Assembly (NCBI GenBank): GCA_021234155.1 | Contig: JAJEKV010000008.1 | Coordinates: 8,212,445 to 8,276,444 of the forward strand | Reading direction: 5' to 3' | DNA from: Isoetes taiwanensis | Taxonomy: Eukaryota > Streptophyta > Lycopodiopsida > Isoetales > Isoetaceae | Length of the DNA: 64,000 nucleotides | Shown here: piece by piece, positions 1-13,061 of the stretch | Layout of the letters: each line of letters starts with the position of its first letter | How positions within the stretch are numbered: the stretch's first letter is position 1 | The notes under the pieces: model-generated | What the model saw: only the letters and a program-made list of their open reading frames with translations | Databases searched by the model: none | What the model was told of the DNA's origin: nothing | Translations under genes and position numbers: made by a program

Positions 1-1897
1 TGGTGGCCAAAGTTATTTTTGCAGACCATTTATCATGCACTGCTTATGTTGCTTAGACATAAATAGCCTTTCCATGGTACTTCTCATGGTCTTTTGTTCT
101 TCATGAAGCGCCTACAAAAGTTGACTTTTGCAATATTGTTTAGAACTATGTGCTTCATCAATGCAAGAAATGGGTGTTTGTTGAGTGTAGTGCTGGAAGA
201 TGATGGATTCAAAAGATATGTTGCTCTCATATTCAAGTGTGAGAAATACTATTGAAACTGAAACGTAGATATTTATATAATTTGGCATACATCAGGTTTT
301 CATAATCACTTACATTTGGCTACTTTATTTCAGAGGTTGTCAATGCACAAGAAGCAGTTGATGGCGGATGTCATTGGGAGACTATTTTTCTTTTGGTGAA
401 TAAATATATGATTTCATGTACCAAATTGTATTATATGCACAATTGGCTTCTTACTTTGTTCATCAATGTTCTTAATTATCTACCATGATAGTCTGGCAAG
501 TGTAGTTCTGCCACCTAGAAATGCAGAGCAATGACGCAAGAACGGGATTATATATTGGTGGCCATTTGGGTCTTCAAGGCACAAAAACCACGATCGCACA
601 GATAAGCTGGCCTCTGTCCCATCCGTCTTAACAAAATGCCAACTAACACTTAGTGTCTGCAAGCTTATTATATTAACCCCGTCATTGACGTGTGACACTA
701 TGATGGCATAAAAGCATTAGTTCTATGATGGCATAAAAGCATTAGTTATTGGCCTTGGATTCCAAAGGTATATATTCGCCAAAGAATACGACATGGAAAC
801 CCAGTCGTTCATTCCGTCCCTAGAATGGAAGTCGGCCCTACTCATTCCGCTAAACAGGTAAAAAGTTTAGGTATCAGGTAAATTTCGGTTTCTGGATTTG
901 CTGTTGAAAACGGCTGTTGTAGAGATATGACACCGAATTTCATGCTAAAATTTCACGAATTTGCTTCAAGAAATTTCACCGAGACATAATTGCGGAGATG
1001 GTTTATCGCAGGGGTTTTATACCTATTGATGTGCTCACGATCAGGTTCTTGATGACCGGTTGAAGCTGTAACAGAGAATAGGTCGACCTGATTATGAATC
1101 CCTGATATTGGTACAAGCTATGTGGCCTCATAGAAATGCACCACCAGAAGAAAGCTGGACCCGTTTGTTATATTGCACTATTCTTATTGTTTTTTTAGGT
1201 TCATTGGATCTTGGCATATTCCTAGAAATATGCCAGATCTAGGGTCCACAAATATACACCTCACACTCCCGTATACTTGAACGCTCCCCTACGCATGTAT
1301 ATACGTATAAATATGAAAGAGAATGCTAAATACGGGGCCACGAAGCATTGCAAAGGAAAAAAATGGTCTCTGCAATCGCAAGCGTTCATTCGCTTCTGAA
1401 CAGCATACAAAGGCATGTGGACAATATCGGATTCTGCAAGCAGAGCCCAGGACGGCAAAATCTTCACGGCAAGCAGAGCCCAACATGCCAGTGAATGTTT
1501 GCTGCAGAATCTACAGCAGCGGTTGTACTACTGTTGCTGTTTCCTTCCACCGTTTCCTTCTGAACAGAGTCCTCAGCCATGATGCCAATTCCTTCACGCA
1601 CACTGTCCGCCTGCTTCAATCGGCCAGAAGTTGTTTGCACCAGAGCAAGTCTGTACAGTCTGCAGGAGAGCAAACTTTGCGAAGCAAGTCCGTCCAAATT
1701 CGTCCCCTGACCTAGAAAGGAAGGCACGCCCATTTCTAATTGCAAACCACTAACAAGTAAAACAAAAAATTCAAACCCCCTTTTCTCGCTCCACCATTGC
1801 CAAAATCATACTCAAGAGATAATTTGGCAACCTTATTGGATATGGAAGGCGAGGTTTCCATGTTTTGGAGTGGGTAGCATGCCCTTGATGGTTTTAT

Positions 1898-1904
<7 letters not shown>
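1..1904. other. Non-coding flank of LINE-1, copy A
   Basis: No ORF here is supported. Open frames on both strands are short and the copy B counterparts do not keep the frame. A segment near 1,030-1,190 could read as an exon of an unidentified gene, but no family was recognised. The stretch around 1,360-1,700 shows the clearest examples of CAG/CTG-centred disagreement with copy B. Confidence 0.5.
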
Positions 1905-1938
<34 letters not shown>

Positions 1939-2181
1939 AAGGTGTTTTTTATATTGCATTTATATGAAAAACATAAGTTCCTTTGCTTATAACAGCAAAG
2001 TATATCAGAAAAATTAGAGCTTCCGGATCTGCTATGATAGCTCGATCCTTATAACCTTATACCAAAACTTGAGATAAAAAAGGAGTTAATAAACCCGATA
2101 TGTAAGTGACTACTATGAGAACTGTAAATATCCGAAATTTTTCCTGTAGCCTTTGTTTTGCATAGCTTTCCAGCAAGCTTA

Positions 2182-2676
2182 CTAAGCCACGTCCAACACA
2201 TCCTGCAGTGTGAAATCCGGGATGTCTTCTTTGCCAAACATCCCCAGCATTATATCCAAATCCTCTGGTGTGTAGTTGGTGAAGTCAAGTAGAAGCAGGA
2301 CATGTGCCTGTCTTTTCTGCTGCCATTTGTGGAACAAATTCTCAAAGTAAGGTTTGAGATTATTAAATCTCCATACCTCCTTGTTCTTCAGCACCCTCCT
2401 TATAGCCTTAGCATGAACCATTTCTCTTCTTAGCTGCTTGAAGGTACTTTCCTGCTCAAACTTGGAGAGTTGGGAAAATTCCTCATCTTCATACTCAGCA
2501 ACTCCCATCATTCTTTCTCCACTACCTGTACTATTGAGTCTCTTCATTTCTCCTGCGTAATACATCATCAAGTACATTAAGATTAGTAAGATAGAATTTA
2601 AAATATCCATGGAATGTACCGAATTTGTCCCATTCTTTGTCATAACTCTTTTCTTTTGCCAATTTATGTGCCACAA
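2182..2676 (-). CDS. Extra ORF at the 3' end of LINE-1, overlapping the end of ORF2
   Basis: A 164-codon frame on the minus strand, overlapping the ORF2 terminus (stop at 2,531) in another frame and ending about 250 bp before the poly(A) tail. It is charged, with EDEEFSQLSKFEQ, an Arg/Lys-rich middle (LRREMVHAKAIRRVLKNKE) and an acidic end. No family was recognised. The corresponding copy B segment (about 24.76-25.25 kb) is broken by CAG-type indels. It could be a C-terminal extension of ORF2 after a frameshift, a separate small ORF, or chance. Confidence 0.35.
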   Translation of the reverse strand: MWHINWQKKRVMTKNGTNSVHSMDILNSILLILMYLMMYYAGEMKRLNSTGSGERMMGVAEYEDEEFSQLSKFEQESTFKQLRREMVHAKAIRRVLKNKEVWRFNNLKPYFENLFHKWQQKRQAHVLLLLDFTNYTPEDLDIMLGMFGKEDIPDFTLQDVLDVA

Positions 2677-5600
2677 CTGAATCTGTTATTAGGTGAATGA
2701 ACTCCTTCTTAATCCAGAACAAAGATGGATTCTTGTTTCCCAATTGAACCCTGTTCCTATGTTTCCAGAGAATCCAACAACCTATAGTTCTAGTAGTATT
2801 CAGAATTTTAGTGTTGGCATTCATAAATGAAAGAAAGTTATTTTCTGTTATAGACCCCAGATTTATCTGTGCTGCCCAGCTCCAGAACTCAGCAATTTTC
2901 TGACATGTGAATACATGATTTGAACTTTCTCTCTGACCACAATCCATTGGACATAGGGAGGAGGCTGAGTTATCATATTTTGCCCTTTTATCATTTGTTG
3001 GTAAACTCTGGTGAAGCATTAACCATCTGAAGGTTTTTATCTTGTTTGCAGTATACATTTTCCAACTTTTAGCATTGATCTTAGCCAAAGTCTTCTCATC
3101 ACAATGCCACATAGAATTTGCTTTAGATGCTTTGTAGACTATGATTGATCTGTAAATCTCTTTGACCGAGTATATCTCTTTTCCATTTAAAGTCCATTGA
3201 TTTGAATTTGTACTAAACTCATCTATTGAGGCAACCTTCTGCATGATCTTTTTAAAAATATTCTTATCCACCTGTAATCCCTTAGTAACCACTGCCACCT
3301 CTTCCCAAGTTTTCCATCTATTTCCAACTCTTAAGTCTTCGAACTTTCTGATACCAGCATTATGCCATTCATATATTTCTGAGGATGTTTAAAGGCCAAG
3401 CAACCTTCCTCTTCTGTAGTAAATCTGGGTGCCAGAAGATATTAATTTCCTGACAATTAGCATCTATAATAGGAGGTTTGTAACAAAGACTTGCCTCATT
3501 CCACGCTTCCAAGATTCTTTTCATGGTGGTTTAATCTTAAAAAAGGCAGAGTCAGGTAGCTGATGTTTAATTGTAGGACTGCCAAATATTTGGAATTTCT
3601 CAATCCAAAATTTAATTAACCTTAGTGCAGGTGATGGTTTTGGACAGTAGATGGCCCTCCACACTAACTTTGCAGCCAAAGCCTGTGCCTGAAGAAATAG
3701 ATCTTTGCATCCTAGACCACCATTCTTTTTGTCCTTAATTAGATCTGACCAGACCACTTTATGATTCCCCTGCCAAATGAAGCTGACTCTATTTTGTTGT
3801 ATGAAGCCTTATCTCCAATGATTGCTGAGGAGAAATATATATGTGTACTGCTGATAACCGCATTTGCAATTTCTACTCTGCCAGCTAGGGATAGAGTGGT
3901 AGGATATTTATTAAGCTTTTGCTTAATTCTAGTAACAATTGGTTCCCATACTCCAGGTAGATTTTTATTTAAAGCCAAAGGAATACCTAATATAGTAATA
4001 GAAGCATTTCTGTCCAGAACCTTAATATCCTGTAAACTCTGCTCCATGGTGTCCAATATGGTTGCACTTTTTTTCCTGTTTAGCTTAACTCCTGAAACCT
4101 TACCAAAATTCTCAATTGCCTTGAAAAAGTTCTTCAAGCTCTCATCTCCATGTTTGAGAAAGACAAATGTGTCATCAGCATACTGCATAATGGTGAATGG
4201 TTCATGCTCCTCAGGCATCTCCAAAGTTTTAATTCTACCTTGCTTTTGAAGGTTTGTAGCCATTCTGGTGACAATTTCAGCAACAATTAAAAAAAGGTAA
4301 GGGGCTAATGGACACCCTTGTCTAACTCCACGTCTACATTGGAATTGTTTAGTTGGATTCCCATTAATTATTAATGCTGAAGAAGCTGTACAATTGAAAC
4401 TCCAGATCTTCTGATAGACCTCATCCTGGAATCCTAGATGCTTCATGGCTCTTTCTAAGAACTGCCAATTTATTGTATCATAAGCTCTTTGAAAATCCAA
4501 TTTGAGTAACATGCACTTCTGGTCAGACATCTCATTCCAATGCAAACCCTCTGATGCTCCAATGTAATTCTCCAAAATATTTCTCTGCTGCAAGAAAGCT
4601 GTTTGGCAGGGGCTAATGAGTTTATGTAAGGTAGGCTTCAATCTGTTTGCAAAGATTTTGGCTAAAATTTTGTAGGTTGCATTTGTTAGAGAAATTGGTC
4701 TCCAGTCACCAATCTGCAATGGGTTATTTACCTTTGGAATTAAAGTAATATGACCAGTATTAATAGCAGGGTTCAAACTTTTAGCCTTCCAGGCACCTTG
4801 CAAGAAGTTAATCAAGTCATCCTTGAAAATATCCCAAAACTCCTCATAAAACTACGGTTGGAATCCATCGGTCGGGCTTTTCCTTTTTTGCCATAGATCT
4901 AATTGTTTCCAATATTTCCTTTTCATCGGCATTTTCGGCAATTCATCATCGACTTACTTGTGGATCTCTTTGGAATGTCTTGGAAGAATTTTTCAATCTC
5001 CTCTTCTTGTACCTTAACTTCTTGAAGATTTTCTTTGTATTCATTGTGGAAAAAGTCTTCAATTTCTTGCTGTTTTTCTATCAAACTCCCTGTACAAGTT
5101 TTAATCTGAACAATTCCATTATTGACCAATCTGCTTTTGGCGGGTCCTAAAAAAAAGGCTGAATTCCCTTTATCCATCTCATTAATGTATTTGCTTCTAC
5201 TTTTATTTATTAGAGACTTAGCCTCATTTTCTTCAACCAATTTGACTTTTCTTTCCGGATCCTCCTCTTGTATTTTGTAACATATGATTATCCTTGTCTA
5301 GAAATAGTTTACCTCGATATCCTTCATTTGAGCATATAATTCTGTTTTTCCTTTCTCTTCTTCAATGCCCAGTTTTTTCCTCACCTTTTTATCAAATTTT
5401 GATTGTTCTCATTTTTACTGGGAATGCCTTCATAGATTACATTACTGTGCGGGGCTTAGGGTTGCAAAGAAAGCTTTAAATTCTTCAATGAAGCATTTTT
5501 TATTAAGTAACCCAATATTGAACTTGAATGGAATATTTGTACCCCCTTTATTTGCTTGAACTCGATCTTATAGAATCTATGGAAAATGACCAGATATAGA

Positions 5601-5755
5601 GTTGCTAATGTCTCCAGTTATCATGACATCATCCCATGTGTTAAGAGTCCTATTACATATATAGAATCTATCCAAAAGGCAAAAAATCCTTTCCTCATTC
5701 TTTCTCTGGCAAGTGAGGAGTGGATGCTTCTTGGCGCTTGGAATGAGTGCTTCTT
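2531..5755 (-). pseudogene. LINE-1 ORF2, endonuclease end + reverse transcriptase + zf-RVT (copy A)
   Basis: Minus-strand 3' two-thirds of ORF2. In translation order: a short endonuclease remnant (about 5.7-5.4 kb, broken), a charged linker, then an RT core in one 358-codon frame (3,739-4,815). RT landmarks are LIPK, GDWRPISL, LDFQRAYDTINW, RRGVRQGCPLAPYLF and the catalytic QYADDTF. Downstream (2,531-3,298) is the zf-RVT region with FRWLMLHQSLPTNDK and the CPMDCGQRESSNHVFTC zinc motif. RT copies the element RNA at a nicked chromosomal target. The stretch upstream of 4.85 kb is frameshifted where copy B is open. ORF2 is not intact in either copy. Confidence 0.85.
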
Positions 5756-6173
5756 GATGTAGAAGGATGTGTAGGGAGAGAATTCAGGCCCAACATGGGC
5801 AATTTGATGAGAATTTCGGGGTCAGGGGGACAGGATCAGTGCATAGGGGGCGGGGAAAGGATGGCGTAAGCACAGGAAAAGGTTAATTTGGGACAGGAAC
5901 AGGTTTTTGGGAACAGGAAAAAGGAAGGGACAATGAAGGGCGATCGTCTATGAACCAGGGAATCATGCCTATCTAAAAACTTTTGACATCGGCCAGGAAT
6001 TTATGAGCTTGTTTCAGAATTCGTCAGATCACATCAAAACAAGATCATTGCAATTCTAAAATTTTTGAACGGAAAAACTGAAACAACCCAGAATCTTGAC
6101 TATTTCGTTTGTGGAGACTGGTTGATCCCAACAATGGCGGAAAGAAGAACTCGAACCCAAACCATACATTGAG

Positions 6174-8104
6174 ATGCAGTCTCAACTTGTTGGACCAATT
6201 CTGGAACAAATTAATGAAGAGCAAAGGAGGATTCTGGAGAAACAAGAAAGGAGAACAATTCATGAGTTCAGAGGTATTCCTAACTTGAAAAATCATCAGT
6301 TTATTCCCTCTAGACTTAAAGAACTAGAATCCAGAGCTATTATTGGTTGCATCCGTCATGAGGGAGTAAAACTAAGCTACCTTAGAGCAGAAATGATGAA
6401 AATGGATAAAAAGGTAGAAATTTTCGGAATGTATTGGCTGCAATTCCCATTCTTTGTGGTAGGATGTGGAGGTCCAAATACAGTCCAATATCTGCTAAAA
6501 CAGGGTACTATTTACAGAGCCAATACACAATTCTATTTCCAGAAATGGAATCCTAAATTCGATCCCAAAGATCTAAAACAAGCTGTACCATGACTTCTTG
6601 CACTATGCTTGAGGCCTAAATCCTATGTATTGGCATGAAGATATCTTTAAAAATTGTTTTTGGGAATAGGAGAATACATAGGTTGGGAAGGTGTTCGAGA
6701 AAAGAGCTCCAAAAGTATGGATTCAAATTGATATTCTAAAAGAAATACCAAGCCAAATTCAGTATCAAGATTTCTTTGGAGAACACAAGAGTTTATCTCT
6801 GAATTGGCAGGGTCTCCCTTCACCATGTAATGTTTGTGGCCTCGAGACTACATGGTGGAGGTGTTCTCATGGCAAATGGATGAAGCATAATGCTGATCAT
6901 GAGGTACCTAAAACGGAGACATTCCTCGGTATGATTATGATGACTCAAAAAACAAATGCACAGGTTGCGGTTACCAATTCTGAGAAAAAAGAAATGGAAG
7001 TGCTAATAAAAGGCTCAAGTAAACAAAAAGAAAAGGAAAAGAGAGAAAACAAAGGGGAGGACTTTATGACTTTGAATCGTTGAGAAAGGAATGGAAGAAA
7101 AAGGAAGAACATAGCGAGAATGAATGGACGGATAAAAATTACAGTTAATGCTAGTGGCGGGGAGTTGAGAATTCCAAAGGAACCTATAAGTCCTAAGGGC
7201 CGGTGTTGGAATTATCTTTTGTCCCCTATAAGTCCCAAGAATGTAAAGGGAAGAAAATTATAGATGATAATCGCGGGTCCTCATAATTCTTCCAATTCTC
7301 TAATGGATACATCTATAAATGATGAATGGGGGTTTAGGATATTATTCTTTGAAAAGATTAATGGAAAAATTGTTCATAAAGGAGAGGCTTCAAAGCGGCG
7401 GTATTTGGGGAGGATAGTCGGGTAAGCGGATGTGTGACATATTGTTGGAGTTGATGGAGAAAGCTGAGCATGTGGTAAATGGAAGAACTAAGGAATGTGA
7501 AGAGTTTCAAATGGAGGAAAATACTGACTTTGTGCCAGAAACACAAGAGAACTCTATAGACAAAGAAATAAACCTGGAAAATGAGAAAACCAAGATTCAG
7601 AAAGTATCTAATATTGAAGAACATACTGATGTGGTGGCAGAAACATAAGAGGGAATAGTTGAAGACACAATTGAACATAAGGCGAAATTCAAGTTCTTCA
7701 CAAGATCCCCTATGGAGCATACTTCAAATATTGAGCATGGAATTACCTATTATGATGTTGAACCTCAGTTATTGCAAGATCCTATGAGTCCAAATGGCTT
7801 GGAAATTGGGGCCAATAGACCAATAAGTCCAAATGGCCTGGGAATTGTTAACAATAGACCAATAAGTCCAAATGGCCTGGGAATTGGTAACAATAGGCCA
7901 ATAAGTCCAAATGGCCAGGATTTGCAGGGAGGAGTTATACAAGGCCAGGAATTCATGCCTATAAGTCCTTGTACTGACCAAAATGAAGGGGATTTATTTT
8001 ATACTCCTCACACCACTAAAAATAAAACAAGGAAAGTGCAATTCTCCTCCAATAGTCCAGCCTTGAACCTGAGAGTACAGGAAAGAAAAAGATATCCAGT
8101 ATGA
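6174..8104 (+). pseudogene. LINE-1 ORF1 (gag-like), copy A, frameshifted
   Basis: Counterpart of the clean ORF1 at 28,751-30,679. The first 139 codons are open, then the frame is lost near 6,590, 6,840, 7,080-7,440 and elsewhere. Losses fall where copy B has CAG, CTG or homopolymers. The C-terminal 130 codons (7,712-8,104), with the PISPNG repeats, are identical to copy B. Confidence 0.8.
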
Positions 8105-8637
8105 AGATCATCACGTGGAATATGAGAGGAATATAGGGTCCTCTCAAAAGGAAAAAGCACTTATTGCTCTTAAAAAGAAATGAAATTTGATATTGTGTTG
8201 ATGCGGGGAACATAGGCTTCCTAAATTTGAGACTTCTAAATTGCATGATTGGATCAAACGGGGAGGAGATTGATCACAGTCATTCTTGATGGTACTAAAG
8301 GTGGGATATGTATGGTATGGTGGGGATTTAGATGCCTTAAAAAGTTTACACATCACTTTCGGGGAAGATGGGCGATACTTGTTCTACAAAGTCGGAATGA
8401 GATAATTCTTTGTCATAAATGTGTATGCCTCAACGAAACAAATGAGAGAAATGCAATGGAGAGAAATTTTCTGAGTGGATTCAAAGCGAAAACGGAGAAT
8501 TATCGATGGGGAGTTTTAACAACACATCAGTGTGGGATCAAAAGCTAGGAAAGAAAATAAACATGGCTAGGAAGGAAAGGGAATCTTGGGATGCATTGAT
8601 GGGGTATTTTTCATATATTCCACCTTCCACATCTAAT
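8101..8637 (+). pseudogene. LINE-1 ORF2 N-terminus (AP-like endonuclease), copy A
   Basis: Begins with the ATG overlapping the ORF1 stop, then KIITWNMRGI. Several frameshifts separate it from the copy B version. It ends at the right target site. Confidence 0.75.
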
Positions 8638-8657
8638 TATTATTTTTCGCCAAAATT

Positions 8658-8881
8658 TTATGCCGGATTTGAGGGGCAGTTTTTGTGGACAGCTTATACG
8701 GGAGGTTCTTGCCACGTGAAGGGCCAGAACGTTTTTTTGTCTGACCATTGGAGGCATCCAACGGCCCACAGAAATTTTGATCTTTTAGGCTCTATTCCTG
8801 CAATTCGAGTAAACAAATACAAATTCGACTCGAAATTTGTTTTCCATCTCAGTTTTGTCGGAGGACAGGTCTGCAGCAACT
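8658..8881 (+). promoter_or_regulatory. Probable promoter and 5' leader of the U2AF35-related gene, copy A
   Basis: Same motifs as copy B (G-box CACGTG at 8,713-8,718, then CCATTGG and GGCCCA). It differs mostly by homopolymer length. Confidence 0.45.
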
Positions 8882-9014
8882 ATGGCAGGGAAAGTTGATC
8901 TCAAAAATGTAAGCATCATACTTTGTTATTGTTTTGTGCAACGTAAATTTATGAACAGGATGTGGTAGCGATTTAAGGAGGTTATGCTTGAGGAGGTTAT
9001 GCTTTTGGGCATAA

Positions 9015-11976
9015 ATGGACATTCTTACACCTTCTGGTTGTGGCATACACAACTTCGAATCAGCTCCATGTTCAACAAGCAAAGAGACGAAGGATCAAAT
9101 TGAAAAAGGATGCAAAGACCTAGAATTTGTTACGTTTGCTAATGAGCAGAAGAAAGAGATATGCTAATTGATAAGGGACTTCTGACTTTTCACGCAAGGA
9201 GAAGCGAAAGAACCTCAAGAAAATTAAGAGGAAGAAAAACATAAAAGAGCTGGCAGAGAAAGTAAGGGCAGATGAGCTTATTAGGCTCCGGGACCCGGAG
9301 GAACAAGCTAAGCTTTATCTACAAGAACAAGCTGAAGCAGAAGCCATTGAAATGAAGAAGAAAGAACGGAGGAGCAAGAAAAATTATGGCTCGAAAGGGA
9401 ACAAAAAGCAATGCAGGAAGTAGCCAGAGAGGAGGCAGCAGTTAGGGTAAATACAATTCGGTAGCTGATTAAGTGATTAAAATGGTTGGATTTCTGATAT
9501 TTTTTATGCAGGAAGAGAATGTAGAAAAGTTGTGGAGGGCGAGGAGGAGGAAGGTTATGAATACGTGGAAGATGGACCTGCAGAAATTATATGGGAGGAA
9601 ATGAGATAACACTTAAGAAGAAAAAAAGTGAAAGGTCAAGAAGAACCAAGATGTGAACATGGACAAGGTTATTTCTTTTATCCATTCATGGCTTTAAGTG
9701 CATATATATCCTATTTGTAATTGAAGTCCCTAGATTGCATTGTGTGTGCCCCATTCCAGGATATCGAAAGGCCAACTTCAAATCCTCTGCCTCCTCAAAG
9801 TGCTGTTTTTAAGCCACACCTTCTAATCCAGTTTCTTCTTTATGCGAAGCTCTGGAACAAATTCCAAATTTTGGGACTGAACAGGTTGGCTTTCTGAGCA
9901 ACAAAGATTTTGTGATTTCTAAGTGTTTATGCACATGCTCTACTTGTATCTGGTAATAGTGATGCGTAGTTTGTTTGTATTTGGTCACTGTTATGATTAT
10001 GCTGGTATATCCTTGCAGGATAAAACACATTGTCCCTTCCATATCAAGACAGGTGCATGTCGTTTTGGTATCACGTTGCAGCAGGGCTCATGTATCCAGA
10101 AAAATCATGTACTCTTCTGTTGAAGAATATGTATAATGGTCCTGGTCTGCTTTGGGAACATGATGAAGGCTTGGAGGTCTGTATGCCATGTATTTCAGGC
10201 TTTCAACCTTTATTTTTTCTTGTGTTCTTGATGGAAGGAAGTCACGACATCCTTTATCAAAGTAATTTGATGTAAGATCAACCGTGTATTTGTGATCTGT
10301 TGACACTATCATAAGCTGGTTAGACAACAGCTGGAATGGAGTAGGATGAGGCGGATCTTGTCACAATTGGTTTTGTATCCTGCTTTGTGATGACTTATTT
10401 TTTCCTTGTTCCTCCATCCTTGCAATCGGGCAAGAACTTCGAAATGGCATGAACCTTTTGACTTTTGAGTTAGCATTTGTTCCTTGACAATGTGTAGGTT
10501 TTCTTTATTTCGATATGGAGCAGAATGAGCCTCAACAGTTACTCAGGGCGTTTATTTTATGTTTTTCCTGCTGGATGATTTACAGTCCACAGGCAGTGGC
10601 TGAAGTATGAAGAAAAATTTTACGAGGATGTGCACTCTGAATTTTTTGAAGTTTGGGGAGCTTATTAATTTCAAGGTAATCATATTGGAAAAGACACATT
10701 CTTACAATAAGTTTCTCATATTTTGTTTATTGAATCCGTGGTCCGTTTTCTTTCTTTAATAAAAGGTTTGCAGAAATGGTTCTGCCCATCTTATGGCAGC
10801 GTATATGTGCATTATCGAGAAGAGGAGTCTGCAATAGAAGCTCAAAGATATATGAATGCAAGGTTTTTGGTGGTAAACAGGTATGATTTGAATGTTTGGC
10901 TATTTTCTTAAGAACAAATTCTCGAACAAAATTGCATGTCCACGAGAAACTAATTTGTCTACTGCAGATAACTTGTGAATTCGTTGGTGTTACAAGGTGG
11001 AAGATTGCAATTTGTGGAGAATATATGAAAGCACATCACAAGGTATGGAAGCCCTGTTTATGAGCAGAGATAAATCAAGTGCCATTTCTGCTTAACATCA
11101 GTGTAATGCAAGTAATCTTATTTAGTCAGTCATGTGGCAGGTTTGTTCACATGGGACAGCCTGCAATTTTCTGCATTGCTTCCGGAATCCTGGAGGGTGA
11201 ATATGACTGGGCGGATTGGGATGCACCTCCCCAAGATCTTGGAAGTTGAAAATGGCAAATTTATTTGGGTACAAGGTAGAGTATGTCAATCAGCATGATG
11301 ATAGAAGGAAAGGTGACCAGCAAGAGAATGAGTGCATAACAAAGGAGGCAACAGTTTCCAATCCCATCACAGCCATTATACCAAAAAGGGATAGCGGGAT
11401 CAGGAGGTGAAACCCCAGAGAACATCTTGGGGTTATGCTGAGCTTGATGAAAAGTACAATTCCAGCAGGGATGACAAAGAAAAGGCTCATAGGAAAACTT
11501 CAGAAGAAGAAACTATGATCTGTATGGAAATGGTGCAACATATTCAGACTCAGACAATGAAAAGGAGAGGAGAAAAAAAAAAGGGCATCGGCATCGAGTA
11601 TCTCTAAAAGCGTCCCGAGTCTAATGTTTCTAGGTACTCTGATTCTGACAATGAAAAAGGATGGCATCCGGAGAGTAAAAGGCGCAAAGAAAAAGGTCTA
11701 AAACACCTCACAGCAGCACAAGTGAGAGTGCAAGTGAAGATGGTAAAGATGATCATAAAGACCGAAGCATAATTCTAACTCTCGAGAAATGAGAGTGTCT
11801 AAAAGACCAGAGGAGCTGCACAAGCAAAAGCAATCAAAATCACAAAAATATATAAGCGGTAGGGGAAGATGATGCAGTTAGATTGCTTTCATCGAGAAAA
11901 AAAAAGAAGATACAGGGTTGAAGCACAAAGGGACGAAGATTTGGATGTTAGTGATCGTTGGCAAGGATCTCCTTGA
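9015..11976 (+). pseudogene. U2AF35-related splicing factor gene, copy A, frameshifted
   Basis: Collinear with 31,597-34,579, including the splice sites. It has many single-base indels in exons, for example near 9,160, 9,190, 9,365, 9,600, 9,800, 10,070, 10,640, 11,200, 11,400 and 11,600. Most fall in homopolymers or at CAG/CTG. Taken at face value it is a dead copy. Because the same kind of difference hits copy B elsewhere, uncorrected sequencing error is at least as likely. Both CCCH fingers and the RRM are recognisable in pieces. Confidence 0.75.
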
Positions 11977-12802
11977 TGACATTGTATATGGGGTTTTGGC
12001 AGCACTGAAGTTGCATCAGTATATAATACAAAATTTGCCAGAATCTTGTTGTTCAATTGTGACTGATCTTGTTTTTCAGAATTTGCAACTGATTATAAAG
12101 GCAAGATTTAATAACATAGTCACCTAGGTAGTTCTTGTTTCTTAGTAGTTAGTCAACTAGTTTGATCCTTTGTAGTATAAGCAGGTGTATCCTTGTCACA
12201 TTTATCATTACATCGTTTTCAGTTACATCTTATAAAATGTCTTTTGATGTTGATAAGCTGCTTTGGAACAACGTAAAGCTACTATACAACTACAAATGAC
12301 CATGCTGCGTAAAATGTTTATGCAGTTTATACTTGAACAAAACATTGTGCCTTTGCAGATTGGAATTTTTAGTGCTATAAAATTTGATTTGTATTCATGT
12401 GAAATTGCTACTGTTCCAAGTATTGGCTTGGACATACCCTGCTCTACTTTGAGATGTCATATTCATGCCTGCCTTTGGTTTTATAAAATTGAACCCTGAT
12501 CTGTCTTTAAAAGTTGTGTTCATTTAAAGGTCATTCCAAGCATTCAACATCATGATTATCACCAATTGGCTGATCCATTGACTTGTTAATTAAGCCAAAA
12601 AGTTTTATTGCATTATATTTGATATGCATGTGCCTATTTCAAAATAAGAGACAGATTGCAAAAGGGAAGAGCCACATGAATGTTTGCTAATACATAAGCC
12701 TTGGTCTCAAATAAGTCTTCTTCTTGTGCTTTTAGCGTGTATTGTCATTAGGTTTGCTTTGTTATTCATGTGGCTAGCTCCTATGCTTTTTTTGTATAAG
12801 AT

Positions 12803-13061
12803 GAGACTTTCTAGAGATGTCAACATTGCCATCTCTAGTATGTCTCATAAAGAGGCTTTCTCTTAACAAAATTTCTCATTGTTTGTATAGGATGAGACAT
12901 TCTAGAGATGTCAACGTTGCCATCTCTAGTATGTCTCATAAAAAACTTTCCTAACTTCTATTTGAAGAAATTTTACTTTCTAATCTAACATGCCTAACAA
13001 AATTTTCTGCTGAAGAAATTTTTACTTTCCTGCTGAAGCCTAACAAAATTTTGTTAGGCTT
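12803..13061. repeat. Cluster of long palindromes, copy A
   Basis: Same structures as copy B, with the 44-bp palindromes at about 12,803-12,846 and 12,894-12,937 and the 26-bp one at 13,036-13,061. The second palindrome's right flank is altered near 12,940-12,960. Confidence 0.7.

Larger units (their letters stand above)
1905..8637 (-). mobile_element. LINE-1, full-length non-LTR retrotransposon with 5' inversion, copy A
   Basis: The element starts at a poly(T) run (1,905-1,932, the poly(A) tail of a minus-strand insertion). Reverse transcriptase and the zinc-finger C-terminus read on the minus strand to about 5,755. Then the 5' leader, ORF1 and the endonuclease start of ORF2 read on the plus strand to 8,637. 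This is the arrangement left by twin priming. In copy A the plus-strand half has many frameshifts, whereas the minus-strand half up to about 4.85 kb is comparatively clean. The right target-site duplication follows at 8,638-8,657; the left one is altered relative to copy B. Confidence 0.88.

Noticed and set aside
480-698. 72-codon minus-strand ORF, conserved at 23,055-23,270
   Set aside because: Conservation only reflects the large duplication. The residues change freely between copies, and there is no domain or context.
1323-1715. 130-codon plus-strand ORF
   Set aside because: Frame is not kept in copy B; the region is rich in CAG/CTG-type disagreements and has no domain.
6045-6296. 83-codon minus-strand ORF, identical at 28,622-28,873
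   Set aside because: It is antisense to the start of LINE-1 ORF1, and its identity comes from the duplication.
7765-7981. Trp/Thr-rich minus-strand repeats (IWTYW units)
   Set aside because: Antisense shadow of the PISPNG repeats of LINE-1 ORF1.
9015-11976. Calling copy A of the U2AF35-related gene a proven dead gene
   Set aside because: Its defects are homopolymer and CAG/CTG indels like those that hit copy B in other tracts, so sequencing error is not excluded.
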